From Bradyrhizobium sp. CCBAU 53340 (GTDB taxonomy: Bacteria; Pseudomonadota; Alphaproteobacteria; Rhizobiales; Xanthobacteraceae), in assembly GCF_015291645.1 (NCBI RefSeq), contig NZ_CP030055.1, positions 744,001-808,000 of the forward strand: a stretch of DNA of 64,000 bases, in the 5' to 3' direction. How positions within the stretch are numbered: position 1 is the stretch's first letter; every line of letters begins with the position of its first letter. The notes beneath the pieces were generated by a model, which saw nothing but the letters and a program-made list of their open reading frames with translations, was not told the DNA's origin and ran no database searches. Below, one piece after another: positions 41,852 to 50,990 of this stretch. A program made the translations under genes and the position numbers.

Positions 41852-43213
41852 CTAGTTGTCGGTAAGCAGAGCAAACCGACGCCGGTCGGTCCGCTCGCGC
41901 GCCAGCTGTCCAGCCGCCGCGCAAAGGTCGGGCGCATAGAGCTGGCAATTTTCTCGCTTCGCGATTCCCTGGTCGATCAGATCCAGGAGTCGTGCAGGCG
42001 CAATGTCAGGCGAAGCGGCGATGCGTCCGGTGACGACGTGCTTTTCCATTTTCTCGTGATCGGCGTGATTGATGTCGGGATTGCGCCAGCAATTTGCGCA
42101 CATGATCTTCATGCTCTCCGAGTGGGAATAGATGACGCTATCGCCTTCCAGCTCTTCGCTCATGTCGGCCAATTGCCGTGCCGTCTGCTGCGTGCCCGCG
42201 AAATCGAAAAACCGGTAGTTTCGGCGCAGAAGCGTTGCCAGATGGGGGAAGACGGGTATCTGCTGCTCACCATAGGTGTGATAGGTAATGGGAGCGCCAT
42301 CCATGAGGATCACGTCGCCGTAGTCGACGCCGAGTTTGCGATAGAGCACGCTGCGGACAATGCCATGGCACGGACTTAGCCGTTCGATCCATACCGTCTC
42401 CTCATCGCCCGGGTCATCAAGGTCTGCCGCCCGCTCGGCAAGGGGGCGTTCGGCGAGCCTCACCTTGCAGCCAAAATATTCGCCCTCCGGCAATCCAAAC
42501 CGCCCAAGCTCGATTTTCTGTCCCATCCGCTTCCACACGTCCAAAGCCGTCTCGGCGTTGCCGGCGCCGGTGGCGCAGATTCCAAGGTTCCATTCGTAGC
42601 TGTCGATAACCTCCTGCGAGAGACCTACGGCAGCACGATTGGCCGTTACGCCTTCGGCAAATCTGCCGCGCGTCTTGTAGAAGAGCCCCAGATTGTAATG
42701 GTACGCGCTCTTGCGCGGATTGATCTCGGTGAGCTTCCGGAGACTACCCTCGGCGATCGTATCCCGCTGGCGTGCCATCATGCGCGCCGCCGTTGCCAGC
42801 CCGCGCAATATCTCTTCCTGCTCCGCCTTCCCTTCGTAGGGTCCCGCCAAACGGTCCAGCTTTTCGACCATCGTCCGAAATATTGGATGTGCCGGCGCCG
42901 CGGCGTTCAGATCATCGATGTCGCGGACGGCTTCGAGGCATAAGCCGAGTTCCGACAGAATAGCCGTATCGTGATCGTAAGCGTCGGCTATCTCTGAAAT
43001 CACGTCTGCGGCCTCTTCCCTTGCGAGGCTTCGTTCGCCGACAATCCATGATAGCGCCTTGGCCGCCTCGGTCTGGTGCCGCTGGGCCATTCGAAGCGGT
43101 TGTATTTTCTGCGATGCCGCCTGCTGGCGGCCCGCCTGTCCCTCTGCGACGGCGTCTCGTACAATCGCGGCGATCTCGTCGGAAGAGAGAACCGGGCTGG
43201 GGCCGTTCAACAT
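41852..43213 (-). CDS. Uncharacterised TPR-containing protein
   Basis: 453 residues from the ATG at 43213 (GGAGAC upstream). The N-terminal half is helical with TPR-like units near 165-225 (YHYNLGLFYKTRGRFAEGVT, SYEWNLGICATGAGNAETAL). The second half is a distinct alpha/beta domain (GIVRSVLYRKLGVDYGDVIL, ITYHTYGEQQIPVFPHLATL) with Cys- and His-containing segments (SMKIMCANCWRNPDINHADH). No signal peptide. I do not recognise the family. Codon choice is slightly less GC-biased than in neighbours. The FixK2 box at 43403 lies 190 bases upstream of its start, though oriented with a plus-strand -10. Confidence 0.6.
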   Translation of the reverse strand: MLNGPSPVLSSDEIAAIVRDAVAEGQAGRQQAASQKIQPLRMAQRHQTEAAKALSWIVGERSLAREEAADVISEIADAYDHDTAILSELGLCLEAVRDIDDLNAAAPAHPIFRTMVEKLDRLAGPYEGKAEQEEILRGLATAARMMARQRDTIAEGSLRKLTEINPRKSAYHYNLGLFYKTRGRFAEGVTANRAAVGLSQEVIDSYEWNLGICATGAGNAETALDVWKRMGQKIELGRFGLPEGEYFGCKVRLAERPLAERAADLDDPGDEETVWIERLSPCHGIVRSVLYRKLGVDYGDVILMDGAPITYHTYGEQQIPVFPHLATLLRRNYRFFDFAGTQQTARQLADMSEELEGDSVIYSHSESMKIMCANCWRNPDINHADHEKMEKHVVTGRIAASPDIAPARLLDLIDQGIAKRENCQLYAPDLCAAAGQLARERTDRRRFALLTDN

Positions 43214-43402
43214 GATCGTCTCCGTGCAGGTCCGCCCCGGACTCATTAACGTCGACTTACCACGGGCAAAGCGGAAGCTCCCACCTTGGGCGTGATCGGC
43301 AGCTCGTGATCCATTCCGGACGTTTAGCGCTCATCACACAACCAGCATAGCGCATCAGGATCACGGTGCGCATCTGAGACGGCCAAAATCTTCCGGCAAT
43401 TT

Positions 43403-43443
43403 TTGATCGAAATCAAAAATGATAAACGCCACCCGCCTAATAT
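43403..43443 (+). promoter_or_regulatory. FixK2/FNR-dependent promoter
   Basis: TTGATCGAAATCAA (43403-43416) is a perfect palindromic FNR/FixK2 box (TTGAT-N4-ATCAA), extended to an 8-base inverted repeat TTTTTGAT/ATCAAAAA. Its centre (43409.5) is 40.5-41.5 bases before 43450-43451, with the -10 element TAATAT at 43438-43443, exactly the class II activator geometry. It should fire under low oxygen. Confidence 0.6.
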
Positions 43444-43449
43444 GGCCAT

Positions 43450-43522
43450 GCGTAGTCCCCCACTACGCACCAAATGCCCCCACCAGGCCGCTGGCTTCCC
43501 CAAGGCCAGCGGCTTTGTATTT
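43450..43522 (+). ncRNA. Candidate oxygen-regulated small RNA with C-rich loops
   Basis: Predicted from the promoter at 43403-43443. Hairpin 1 is GCGTAGT, loop CCCCC, ACTACGC (43450-43468), starting at the predicted +1. A linker with ATGCCCCCACC follows. Hairpin 2 pairs GCCGCTGG (43487-43494) with CCAGCGGC (43506-43513) around a CTTCCCCAAGG loop, then TTTGTATTT, as in an intrinsic terminator. Three single-stranded C-runs could pair with G-rich ribosome binding sites. The 611-base gap 43214-43824 holds this and no confident protein gene; weak small frames are noted elsewhere. Confidence 0.45.
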
Positions 43523-43824
43523 AGCCCGCGGGCATGGAAAACACTGGATCTTCAACACAATTGTGATCGCGGCTGGCGTGATCATCGTCGTCCTAGCCGC
43601 GATCTTGGTTTTCTAACCTAAGGTCGCCTCAGCAATTGCTTTCTGCGCCGTATGCAAAACACCTCCGGGCAGATACTTGGGCCTGAGCGAATTTACGCTC
43701 GATCAAATTCAGCCGGTCGCGGTCTCCATAAACATTGTACGTTGAGGAGGCAAAGCCATGCTGGTGAATAAGCTGGCCGGTCCCGCCGCAAGTGCAAAGA
43801 GCCTAGGCAGACCGCCTGGTGAAT

Positions 43825-44538
43825 CTATATCAGCCGCATGCCGCGCAGGCTCGCATGCCCGTTCTTGCCGACAATGATGTGGTCGTGCACGGCAATCCCC
43901 AGCGGCTTGGCGATGTCGATGATCGCTTTCGTCATCTGGATGTCGGCCTGCGAAGGCGAGGGATCGCCTGAGGGGTGGTTGTGCACCAGGATCAGCGCGG
44001 TCGCTGACAGCTCCAGCGCGCGCTTGATCACCTCGCGCGGATAGACCGGTGTGTGGTCGACGGTGCCGGTCTGCTGCACCTCGTCGGCGATGAGCTGGTT
44101 GCGCTTGTCGAGGAACAGCAGGCGGAACTGCTCCTTGTCGGCGAAGGCCATGCTGGTGCGGCAATAGGCGATCACCTCGTTCCAGGACGACAGCGCGTTG
44201 CGGCTGTTGACCTCGCCCTTGGCGACGCGGTGCGCGGCGGCCGCAATCAGCTTGAGCTGGTTGATCGCGGCCTCGCCGACACCGTCGATCTCGCGTAGGC
44301 GCGCCACCGGCGCGTGGACGACCTCGGCGAACGAGCCGAAGGCTTTGATCAGCGTCTTCGCCAGCGGCTTGGTGTCGCGCCGCGGCAGCGCCGGAAACAG
44401 CGCCATCTCCAAGAGCTCGTAATCGCTGAGCGCGTCCGCGCCGGCGCTGTAGAAGCGCTCGCGCAGCCGCTCGCGATGGCCGAGATAATGCGGCGTGTCG
44501 TCGGCCTTGCTGTTGTCGGCATCAGGCTTGGCGGGCAT
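43825..44538 (-). CDS. radC: RadC/JAB-domain protein
   Basis: 237 residues from the ATG at 44538. The N-terminal UPF0758 helix-hairpin-helix part ([40 protein letters not shown]) is followed by a JAMM domain with the metal motif [19 protein letters not shown]. The RadC label is historical; a repair role is doubtful, and the family has been linked to natural transformation. It is near map, a common alphaproteobacterial arrangement. Confidence 0.9.
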   Translation of the reverse strand: MPAKPDADNSKADDTPHYLGHRERLRERFYSAGADALSDYELLEMALFPALPRRDTKPLAKTLIKAFGSFAEVVHAPVARLREIDGVGEAAINQLKLIAAAAHRVAKGEVNSRNALSSWNEVIAYCRTSMAFADKEQFRLLFLDKRNQLIADEVQQTGTVDHTPVYPREVIKRALELSATALILVHNHPSGDPSPSQADIQMTKAIIDIAKPLGIAVHDHIIVGKNGHASLRGMRLI

Positions 44539-44603
44539 CGCCGGACAGCATTGCCGGGGATCGCCGCTTTTGCAACCGTCAATTGCGGCGGGCCGGGCAG
44601 CAA

Positions 44604-45548
44604 TCAGCGCTGTGGTTTCGGTTCGCGTCGCACCGGCGGTGGCAGCGTGACCGCAATCACGCCAGCGATGATGAGCGCCATCGCGGCCAGAATCGACCAG
44701 GTAAAGCGCTCGCCGAGCAGGGTGGTGCCGAGCATCACCGCGAATCCCGCCCGCAGATAACTCCCGCTGGTGGTGCCGAGTGGCCCGAGTGTACGGATCA
44801 GCCGGAAATAGATCGCCATCGCGAGCGCGGTGCAGACGATCGCGAGCGCAACGACAGCCGCGATCGCCTCCGCCGGTGGCAGCGCCAGCCGCCATGGTCG
44901 CTCGAGGATAGCGGCCGCAGGCAGCATCAGGATTGCGGCGCAGCTCATCGCGCCTGCGGCCGTGACGATTGCAGGGAGCTTGACGAAGCGTTGTCCCCAT
45001 ATCGGCGCGATTGCGTAACAAAGGCTCGCGCCGAGCACGGCCGCCTGCGCCAGCGGCGCGGCCGTGCCGATGCCGGACAGCGCATCGATACCGACGGTCA
45101 CGGCAACCCCTGCGAGGCCGAGACCGACGCCGGCGATCTTCCGGCCGCTGATGGCCTGTCGTCCGCGCCCGGTCACCAGGGCGATCGCGAGCACGAACAT
45201 CGGTGGTGTCGCATTGAGCACGCCGGCAAGGCCGCTGGTGATATGGGCTTCGCCCCAACTGATCAGGGTGAATGGCAGCGCGCATTGCAGCAGCCCTTGC
45301 ACGAAGAAGGCGGCCCAGACCGATCCCTGGCGCGGAAGGGAATATCCCTGGGCATTCGCGATGAAGAGGAGGAGACCTGCCGCGAGCGTCACGCGCATCG
45401 CCACCATCGTAAATGGCGGAACCGAGGAAATTGCCACCTTGATCAGCGTGAACGAGCTGCCCCAGATCAGCGACAGCAGCAGCAAGAGAGCAATCTCGCG
45501 GACTGGGGTGGTCCGCTCCAATATTCCCTGCTCGGCCTGTGCGCTCAT
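44604..45548 (-). CDS. EamA-family (DMT superfamily) transporter
   Basis: 314 residues from the ATG at 45548 (GGGAG upstream), with ten hydrophobic segments in two EamA halves: [20 protein letters not shown] in the first and [20 protein letters not shown] in the second. Such RhaT/YdcZ-type carriers export amino acids or metabolites. It lies between radC and the divergent AdaA-like gene; substrate unknown. Confidence 0.85.
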   Translation of the reverse strand: MSAQAEQGILERTTPVREIALLLLLSLIWGSSFTLIKVAISSVPPFTMVAMRVTLAAGLLLFIANAQGYSLPRQGSVWAAFFVQGLLQCALPFTLISWGEAHITSGLAGVLNATPPMFVLAIALVTGRGRQAISGRKIAGVGLGLAGVAVTVGIDALSGIGTAAPLAQAAVLGASLCYAIAPIWGQRFVKLPAIVTAAGAMSCAAILMLPAAAILERPWRLALPPAEAIAAVVALAIVCTALAMAIYFRLIRTLGPLGTTSGSYLRAGFAVMLGTTLLGERFTWSILAAMALIIAGVIAVTLPPPVRREPKPQR

Positions 45549-45680
45549 GCGATGTGCTCCCGGATTTGCCAGCACCATGATCCGGAAGCGCCGCCGCGGG
45601 CTGGCCGAATTCGGACCTCATCGTCCGATCGAGTCCGATTTCAGCTACTCCGCGGGCCTGATCGAAATTATTGTCGCGGC

Positions 45681-46277
45681 ATGACGACGGCCCCGGCGCA
45701 ACGGCAAATGCTGCCACCGCATCTCGACTGGGAGACCTGCGACCGGGCGCGGCTGGCACGGGCCCGCGCGTTCGATGGCCTGTTCTTCTCTGGCGTTCGG
45801 TCGACGCGGATTTATTGCCGCCCGGTCTGTCCGGTTCGTCCCGCGCGCTCGGAGAACGTCACCTTCTACCCGACGGCCGCCGCCGCCGAGCGCGCCGGCT
45901 TTCGCCCATGCCTGCGCTGCCGGCCGGAAACCGCGCCGGGCTCGCCGGCCTGGCTGGGCACGGCCACCACCGTGGCGCGCGGGATGCGGCTGATCGAGGG
46001 CGGCTTTCTGGATCGAGCCACCATGGCAGAGCTCGCCGAGGCTCTTGGCATCGGGCCGCGCCACCTGCTGCGCCTGTTCCTGCGCCATGCCGGCGCCAGT
46101 CCGAGCGAGATTGCTGCGACCCGGCGCGTGCAGGAAGCCAAGCGCCTGATCGACCAGACCGACATGACCCTCGCGGAAATCGCCTTCGCCGCCGGCTTTG
46201 GCAGCGTGCGCCGTTTCAACGACGCATTTGCCGCGACCTACAAGCGGCCGCCGTCATCGTTCCGCCGGCGGCGATAG
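45681..46277 (+). CDS. AdaA-like methylphosphotriester-sensing transcriptional activator
   Basis: 198 residues. The N-terminal Ada zinc domain has the four Cys of [20 protein letters not shown] and RPCLRCRPE; in Ada proteins the first is the methyl-accepting Cys. A C-terminal AraC helix-turn-helix pair follows ([40 protein letters not shown]). There is no O6-methylguanine methyltransferase domain, as in Bacillus AdaA. It likely senses methylated DNA phosphates and activates alkylation repair genes, none of which is adjacent. Confidence 0.88.
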   Translation: MTTAPAQRQMLPPHLDWETCDRARLARARAFDGLFFSGVRSTRIYCRPVCPVRPARSENVTFYPTAAAAERAGFRPCLRCRPETAPGSPAWLGTATTVARGMRLIEGGFLDRATMAELAEALGIGPRHLLRLFLRHAGASPSEIAATRRVQEAKRLIDQTDMTLAEIAFAAGFGSVRRFNDAFAATYKRPPSSFRRRR

Positions 46278-46291
46278 GCCAGGCGACAAGA

Positions 46292-47110
46292 TCACCCGAT
46301 CTGCTTCTCGCCGTGCCGCTCCGACAGCGTGAAGATCTCGACACCCGTCGCAGTCACGCCGACCGAGTGCTCGAACTGTGCCGACAGCGAGCGGTCGCGG
46401 GTCACCGCGGTCCAGCCATCGGACAGGATCTTCACATGCGGCTTGCCGAGATTGATCATCGGCTCGATGGTGAAGAACATGCCGGGCTTGAGCTGCACGC
46501 CTTCGCCGGGCCGGCCGATATGGATGATGTTCGGCTCGTCGTGGAACATGCGCCCGAGGCCATGGCCGCAGAAATCGCGCACCACGCTCATGCCCTGCGG
46601 CTCGACGAAGCTCTGGATGGCGTGGCCGATGTCGCCGGTGGTGGCGCCGGGCTTCACCGCGGCGATGCCGCGCATCATCGCTTCATAGGTCACCTCGATC
46701 AGCCGCTCGGCCTTGCGCGCGATCGGGCCGATCGCATACATCCGGCTGGAATCGCCGTACCAGCCGTCGACGATGAAGGTCACGTCGATGTTGACGATGT
46801 CGCCTTCCTTCAGCGGCCGGTCGCCCGGCATGCCGTGGCAGACCACGTGGTTGAGCGAGGTGCAGGTCGAGTAGCGATAGCCGCGATACATCAGCGTCGC
46901 CGGATAGGCGCCATGGCTGAAGGCGAAGTTGCGGACGAATTCGTCGATGCGGTCGGTCGGCACGCCGGGGCCGACGATGTCGGTGAGCTCGTCGAGGCAC
47001 TTTGCGACCAAAGCACCCGCCTTGCGCATGCCGGCAAAGGCGGCCGGCCCATGCAGCTTGATCTGTCCGGTCTTGCGCAGGGAGGTATCGGTGGCTTCGA
47101 CGTAGCTCAT
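46292..47110 (-). CDS. map: Type I methionine aminopeptidase
   Basis: A 272-residue enzyme removing the initiator Met from nascent proteins. The metal ligands are in place: Asp in VNIDVTFIVDGWYGDSSRMY (two), His in CGHGLGRMFHDEPNI, Glu in FFTIEPMINLG and Glu in QFEHSVGVT. SLNHVVCHGMPGDRPLKEGD is also typical of MetAP1. The N-terminus has an extension of about 20 residues over E. coli Map. Confidence 0.95.
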   Translation of the reverse strand: MSYVEATDTSLRKTGQIKLHGPAAFAGMRKAGALVAKCLDELTDIVGPGVPTDRIDEFVRNFAFSHGAYPATLMYRGYRYSTCTSLNHVVCHGMPGDRPLKEGDIVNIDVTFIVDGWYGDSSRMYAIGPIARKAERLIEVTYEAMMRGIAAVKPGATTGDIGHAIQSFVEPQGMSVVRDFCGHGLGRMFHDEPNIIHIGRPGEGVQLKPGMFFTIEPMINLGKPHVKILSDGWTAVTRDRSLSAQFEHSVGVTATGVEIFTLSERHGEKQIG

Positions 47111-47212
47111 GCGGATATTGTCTCTGGGCTTGAGAGCCCGGTTTCGGTGTGGGCGGAAAGGCTTGATTTCAGGCCCTAATTTAGTGATTGCCGGCCCCCG
47201 TGCAAGCTTGGC

Positions 47213-47276
47213 CGGAGCGTTTTCGAGCGAAGTGGATAGCGGTTCGCGTGAAGAAAACGCGTCAAAAACAAGAGTC
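47213..47276. repeat. Short interspersed repeat, family E
   Basis: GGAGCGTTTTCGAGCGAAGT, then GGTTCGCGTGAAGAAAACGC: GCGTTTTC pairs with GAAAACGC across the element. This text is a familiar dispersed element of Bradyrhizobium genomes. It lies in the 192-base gap between map and the MscS-type gene. Confidence 0.6.
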
Positions 47277-47302
47277 CTCCCCGCCAGACGCCCGAAAGCG
47301 GC

Positions 47303-48619
47303 TCAATTCGGGACTTCTACGGTGGTTTCGACCGGCAGCGCACCGCCGCGGATGCGGATTTCGCGGACGGGATAGGGAACCCGGATGCCCTCGCGCTTGA
47401 AAGCGTCCCACAGCGCCAGCATCACGTCGCTCTTGACGTTGTCCATGCCGTCGGGGTCCGCAAGCCAGAAGGTCAGCGAGAACTTCATGCCGGCTTCGGC
47501 GAACTCGGTCAGGATGCAGTTCGGCGGCTTGGCCTTCTGGGCTCGCGGATGGGTGGCTGCGGTGTCGATCGCGAGCTTGCAGACCAGCTTTGGGTCGGCG
47601 TCGTAATTGGTGCCGAAGGGAATCTTCACCAGCGTGTTCTTGTCGGTATAGGTCCAGTTGACGACCTTCTGCGTCACCAGATCCTCGTTCGGCACCAGGA
47701 ATTCGCGGCCGTCGCCGGCGGCGACCGAAATATAGCGCGTCTTCATCGCGCTGATGCGGCCGGTGTTGTCGCCGATGGTGACGAGGTCGCCGGGCTTCAC
47801 CGATTTGTCGGCGAGCAGGATGATGCCGGAGATGAAATTGGCGACGATCTTCTGCAGGCCGATACCGATACCGACGCCGACCGCGCCGGAGAACACCGCA
47901 AGCGCGGACAGATCGATGCCGACAGTGCCGAGCGCAATGACAATTGCGACGGCAAGGAGCCCGATGCGGATGATCTTGATCAGCAGCACCTGGACCGACG
48001 GCGTCAGATCGGTGGTCGAATTGATCTTGCTCTCGGCGAAATTGCTGGCGATGTTGGTGAGCCAGAGCGCGAAGATCAGCAGCGCGCCGGCCTTCAGCAC
48101 CAAAAGCGGCGTCAGCCGGAGGCCGCCGAGCACGATGGCGTAGGAATCGAGCAAATCGACCGTGGCCTCGAGCTGGCCGAGAATGGACAGCGCAGCGACG
48201 AACCAGGCCGCAACCGACACCAGCCTGACGAAGAAGGCATTGCGCAGCACCGAGGTCAGCAGCCGGATCGCGAGCCAGGCGAGGCCGAGCTTGGCGGCGA
48301 CCATCAAGAGATAGCTGCGGCTCGGCCAGGTCGCGTGATACATCACCAGGCGGAAGACGATCACGAGCAGGGTGAAGACCGCCGTCGAGCCGCTGGCGAC
48401 CATCACCCGGGCGAAGTGCCGAAGCGGCAGCGGCCAGCGCATCGCGACCGACGTCATGTCGACGCGGTTGCGAATTGTGGCCTCCGCGGCATAGGCGATC
48501 CCGGCCGCCGTCAGGATGAGGCCGAATTGCAGGTAGAACCAGGGCGAGGCGATTTCCGCCCCGACGCTGCGCGCGGTGGTCTGCACGAACTCCATGATGT
48601 CTTTGAGGTCCATGTCCAT
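47303..48619 (-). CDS. MscS-family mechanosensitive ion channel
   Basis: 438 residues from the ATG at 48619. About five N-terminal membrane helices precede the MscS core: LAVFSGAVGVGIGIGLQKIV (the Gly/Ala pore helix TM3), ISGIILLADKSVKPGDLVTI, and a beta domain with GREFLVPNEDLVTQKVVNWT, then the C-terminal alpha/beta cage. It releases solutes on osmotic downshock from the inner membrane. Its divergent neighbour is a K+/H+ antiporter, an osmotic/ionic pairing. Confidence 0.9.
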   Translation of the reverse strand: MDMDLKDIMEFVQTTARSVGAEIASPWFYLQFGLILTAAGIAYAAEATIRNRVDMTSVAMRWPLPLRHFARVMVASGSTAVFTLLVIVFRLVMYHATWPSRSYLLMVAAKLGLAWLAIRLLTSVLRNAFFVRLVSVAAWFVAALSILGQLEATVDLLDSYAIVLGGLRLTPLLVLKAGALLIFALWLTNIASNFAESKINSTTDLTPSVQVLLIKIIRIGLLAVAIVIALGTVGIDLSALAVFSGAVGVGIGIGLQKIVANFISGIILLADKSVKPGDLVTIGDNTGRISAMKTRYISVAAGDGREFLVPNEDLVTQKVVNWTYTDKNTLVKIPFGTNYDADPKLVCKLAIDTAATHPRAQKAKPPNCILTEFAEAGMKFSLTFWLADPDGMDNVKSDVMLALWDAFKREGIRVPYPVREIRIRGGALPVETTVEVPN

Positions 48620-48827
48620 CGGGAGGGTCTCGTCGCAGGCGGGAGGGATGATTCGAAAGCGCCGCAGAATCCCACAAAGGACGCGGCCGGGCCATCGATA
48701 CACCGCGAAGTGAAGCGCGTTAAGGCCGCAAAATACGGGCAGATTGCCGCGAGGAGCGAAAATGGGTTGGCGCGCCGGGGCGGCGACGATAAGGATGCAA
48801 TTCCAGCGATTTGTACCCGGAAGGTGG

Positions 48828-50621
48828 ATGGCCTCCCTCGACTCCTTCAGCATCGCCATTCTGCTCGGCGCCGTCCTGGTGATGGCCGGTATCCTGTCGA
48901 GCCTGCTCGCGTTGCGCTTCGGGGCGCCGTTGCTGCTGGTCTTCCTTGCGATCGGTATGCTGGCGGGTGATGCAGGTCCCGGCCAGCTGCAGTTCAACGA
49001 CGTCGGCACCACCTATCTGGTCGGCTCGGTGGCGCTCGCGCTGATCCTGTTCGACGGCGGGCTGAAGACGCGCTTTGCCAGCATCCGCACCGTGCTCGCG
49101 CCCTCATTGATGCTGGCGACCGTCGGCGTGCTCTTGACGGCGCTGATCACGGCGCCATTCGCGAAATTCGCGCTCGACCTCAACTGGACGGAGTCGCTTT
49201 TGGTCGGGGCGGTGGTCGCCTCGACCGACGCGGCTGCCGTGTTCCTCTTGGTGCACACCCAGGGCCTGCGCCTGCGCCCGCGCGTCGGTGCGACGCTGGA
49301 AGCGGAATCCGGCACCAACGATCCCTTCGCGATCTTCCTGACCCTGATGCTGGTCGAATACATCTCGCTGGGCTCCAGCACGCCAGGCCATGTGGTGATG
49401 GAGTTCGTCCAGGAGGCGGTGCTGGGCGCCGTCGTCGGCGTGATCGGCGGACGCCTCGTCGTCATCGGACTCAACAAGGTCGCGCTGCCGCAAGGCCTGC
49501 ACGCGCCGTTCGTCACCACGGCCGCGCTCGTGATCTTCGGTGGCTCGCAGATCATGCATGCGTCCGGCTTCCTCGCCGTCTATCTCGCCGGCATCATCAT
49601 CGGCAACCGGCCGACGCGCGCGCATAATTCGGTGGTGGCGTTCCTGGACGCCGCGACCTGGCTGGCGCAGATCGTGATGTTCGTGCTGCTGGGCCTGTTG
49701 GTGTCGCCGAGCCGGCTCGGCTCCAGCGTGCTGCCGGCGATCGCAGTCGCCTTCGTCCTGATGCTGGTGGCCCGGCCGATCGCCGTATTCGTGTGCCTCG
49801 CCCCATTCCGCTTCAACTGGCGCGAAAAGATATTCATCGCCTGGACCGGCCTGCGCGGCGCCGTCGCGATCTTCCTGGCGTCGATCCCGATGCTGGTCGG
49901 CCTGTCGAAGGCCTATCTCTATTTCGACGTCGCCTTCGTCGTGGTCATCATTTCGCTGCTGCTGCAAGGCTGGACGCTGGCGCCCGCTGCGCGCAAGCTG
50001 CACGTGGCGCTGCCGCGCGCCGAGCGCGGCCCGCGCCGGGTCGAGCTGGATCTGCCCGGCCAGCTCGAACAGCAGCTGGTCGGCTATCCGGTCCGGCCGA
50101 AGAGCCTCTATTTCCGCCGCGGCCTGATTCCGTCCTGGTCCAAGCCGACGCTGGTGATCCGCAACGAGCACATCCTGACGCCTGTGGAAGCCGAGCCGGT
50201 CGCGCCCGGCGACTATATCTACCTGCTGGCGCCGCCTGAGAAGGCCGAGGCGCTCGACCGCTTCTTCGTCGACATGCAGCCGAGCACGGCGCCGGATCCG
50301 CACCTGCTCGGCGACTTCATGGTCTCAGGCGAGCACACGCTCGCCGAGCTCGCCGAGATCTACGGCGTGAGGGTGAGCGAGGACGAGGGCAAGCTGACGC
50401 TCGCCGATTATTTCGACGTCCATCTCGACCGCGCGCCGAAGGAAGGCGCCGAGCTCGCGCTTGATACGATCGTGCTCGTCGCGCGCAGCATTTCCGGCGG
50501 CCGCGTCAACGTCGTCGGCCTGCGTCTGCCGGAAGACGACGAAACGCCTGCGCCGCTGACGCGGCGGCAGGCGCTGCGGAAGAAGCTCGCGGAGATATGG
50601 ACCTCGGTGGCGGGAGTTTAG
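48828..50621 (+). CDS. Potassium/proton antiporter (NhaP2/CvrA type)
   Basis: 597 residues from the ATG at 48828, preceded by GGAAGGTGG. A CPA1 transporter core of about twelve spans carries the ion-site text LVGAVVASTDAAAVFLLVHT and ATLEAESGTNDPFAIFLTLM. It is followed by a TrkA_C-like cytosolic domain (about 395-490, VEAEPVAPGDYIYLLAPP) and a CorC/transporter-associated domain (about 500-575). This order is that of E. coli CvrA (NhaP2), a K+/H+ exchanger. Confidence 0.9.
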   Translation: MASLDSFSIAILLGAVLVMAGILSSLLALRFGAPLLLVFLAIGMLAGDAGPGQLQFNDVGTTYLVGSVALALILFDGGLKTRFASIRTVLAPSLMLATVGVLLTALITAPFAKFALDLNWTESLLVGAVVASTDAAAVFLLVHTQGLRLRPRVGATLEAESGTNDPFAIFLTLMLVEYISLGSSTPGHVVMEFVQEAVLGAVVGVIGGRLVVIGLNKVALPQGLHAPFVTTAALVIFGGSQIMHASGFLAVYLAGIIIGNRPTRAHNSVVAFLDAATWLAQIVMFVLLGLLVSPSRLGSSVLPAIAVAFVLMLVARPIAVFVCLAPFRFNWREKIFIAWTGLRGAVAIFLASIPMLVGLSKAYLYFDVAFVVVIISLLLQGWTLAPAARKLHVALPRAERGPRRVELDLPGQLEQQLVGYPVRPKSLYFRRGLIPSWSKPTLVIRNEHILTPVEAEPVAPGDYIYLLAPPEKAEALDRFFVDMQPSTAPDPHLLGDFMVSGEHTLAELAEIYGVRVSEDEGKLTLADYFDVHLDRAPKEGAELALDTIVLVARSISGGRVNVVGLRLPEDDETPAPLTRRQALRKKLAEIWTSVAGV

Positions 50622-50645
50622 GTGCTCGCCTGTTTCCTCAATGTC

Positions 50646-50665
50646 GTCCTGGCGGAAGCCAGGAC
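50646..50665 (+). terminator. Hairpin after the antiporter gene
   Basis: GTCCTGGC, loop GGAA, GCCAGGAC, a perfect 8-base-pair stem with a tetraloop, 25 bases past the stop. No T run follows; it may be half of a family B repeat. The 369-base gap 50622-50990 holds this, one family F repeat and the promoter at 50926. Confidence 0.35.
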
Positions 50666-50712
50666 CCATTACCACAGTCGGTAGTTTGGTCGGCGAAACT
50701 AGCCAAAAATTC

Positions 50713-50798
50713 GTCATTGCGAGGAGCTCTTGCGACGAAGCAATCCATACCGTCTCCGCGGGTGCATTTCTGGATTGCTTCGCTGCGCTCGCAATGAC
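50713..50798. repeat. Palindromic intergenic repeat, family F
   Basis: The arms GTCATTGCGAGGAG and CGCTCGCAATGAC with inner CGAAGCAATCC / GGATTGCTTCG. A second copy at 51261-51375 flanks the other side of the PepSY gene, so that gene sits between two copies of the same element. Confidence 0.85.
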
Positions 50799-50925
50799 GG
50801 TGTTTGCCGATGCATCTTGCCCAATCGACGACATCGTTACGCATGGGAACGGAACACGGATTGACGACCGCCACCAAATCGCCGCAACCGCCGAAGATTT
50901 GCGCGGTTTCGTGACTCCCGGTTCC

Positions 50926-50950
50926 GGAACGTGTCGCGGCGTTGTCCGTT
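50926..50950 (+). promoter_or_regulatory. Sigma-EcfG general-stress promoter
   Basis: GGAAC (50926-50930), a 16-base spacer and CGTT (50947-50950) match the alphaproteobacterial EcfG consensus GGAAC-N16/17-CGTT exactly. It lies 40 bases before the PepSY gene start, giving a predicted leader of about 34 bases. Confidence 0.65.
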
Positions 50951-50990
50951 CTAGCCGCGTAATGGTCAACGCATCTGACAGGAGCAACCC

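Noticed and set aside
43515..43616. A 33-codon TTG-started frame ending in a single membrane helix (IVIAAGVIIVVLAAILVF).
   Set aside because: No ribosome binding site, and its start lies in the terminator-like hairpin of the candidate small RNA. It is kept as an alternative reading of the FixK2 transcript.
43758..43877. A 39-codon plus-strand frame behind a strong GAGGAGG site.
   Set aside because: It overlaps the 3' end of radC in antisense, has no recognisable features, and lacks a visible promoter; worth a look only if ribosome profiling shows it.
44539..45759. Upstream extension of the radC frame and a plus-strand frame (44583-45680) through the EamA gene.
   Set aside because: Both are antisense or out of frame with a good ten-helix transporter and show composition-driven Arg/Ala/Gly text without motifs.
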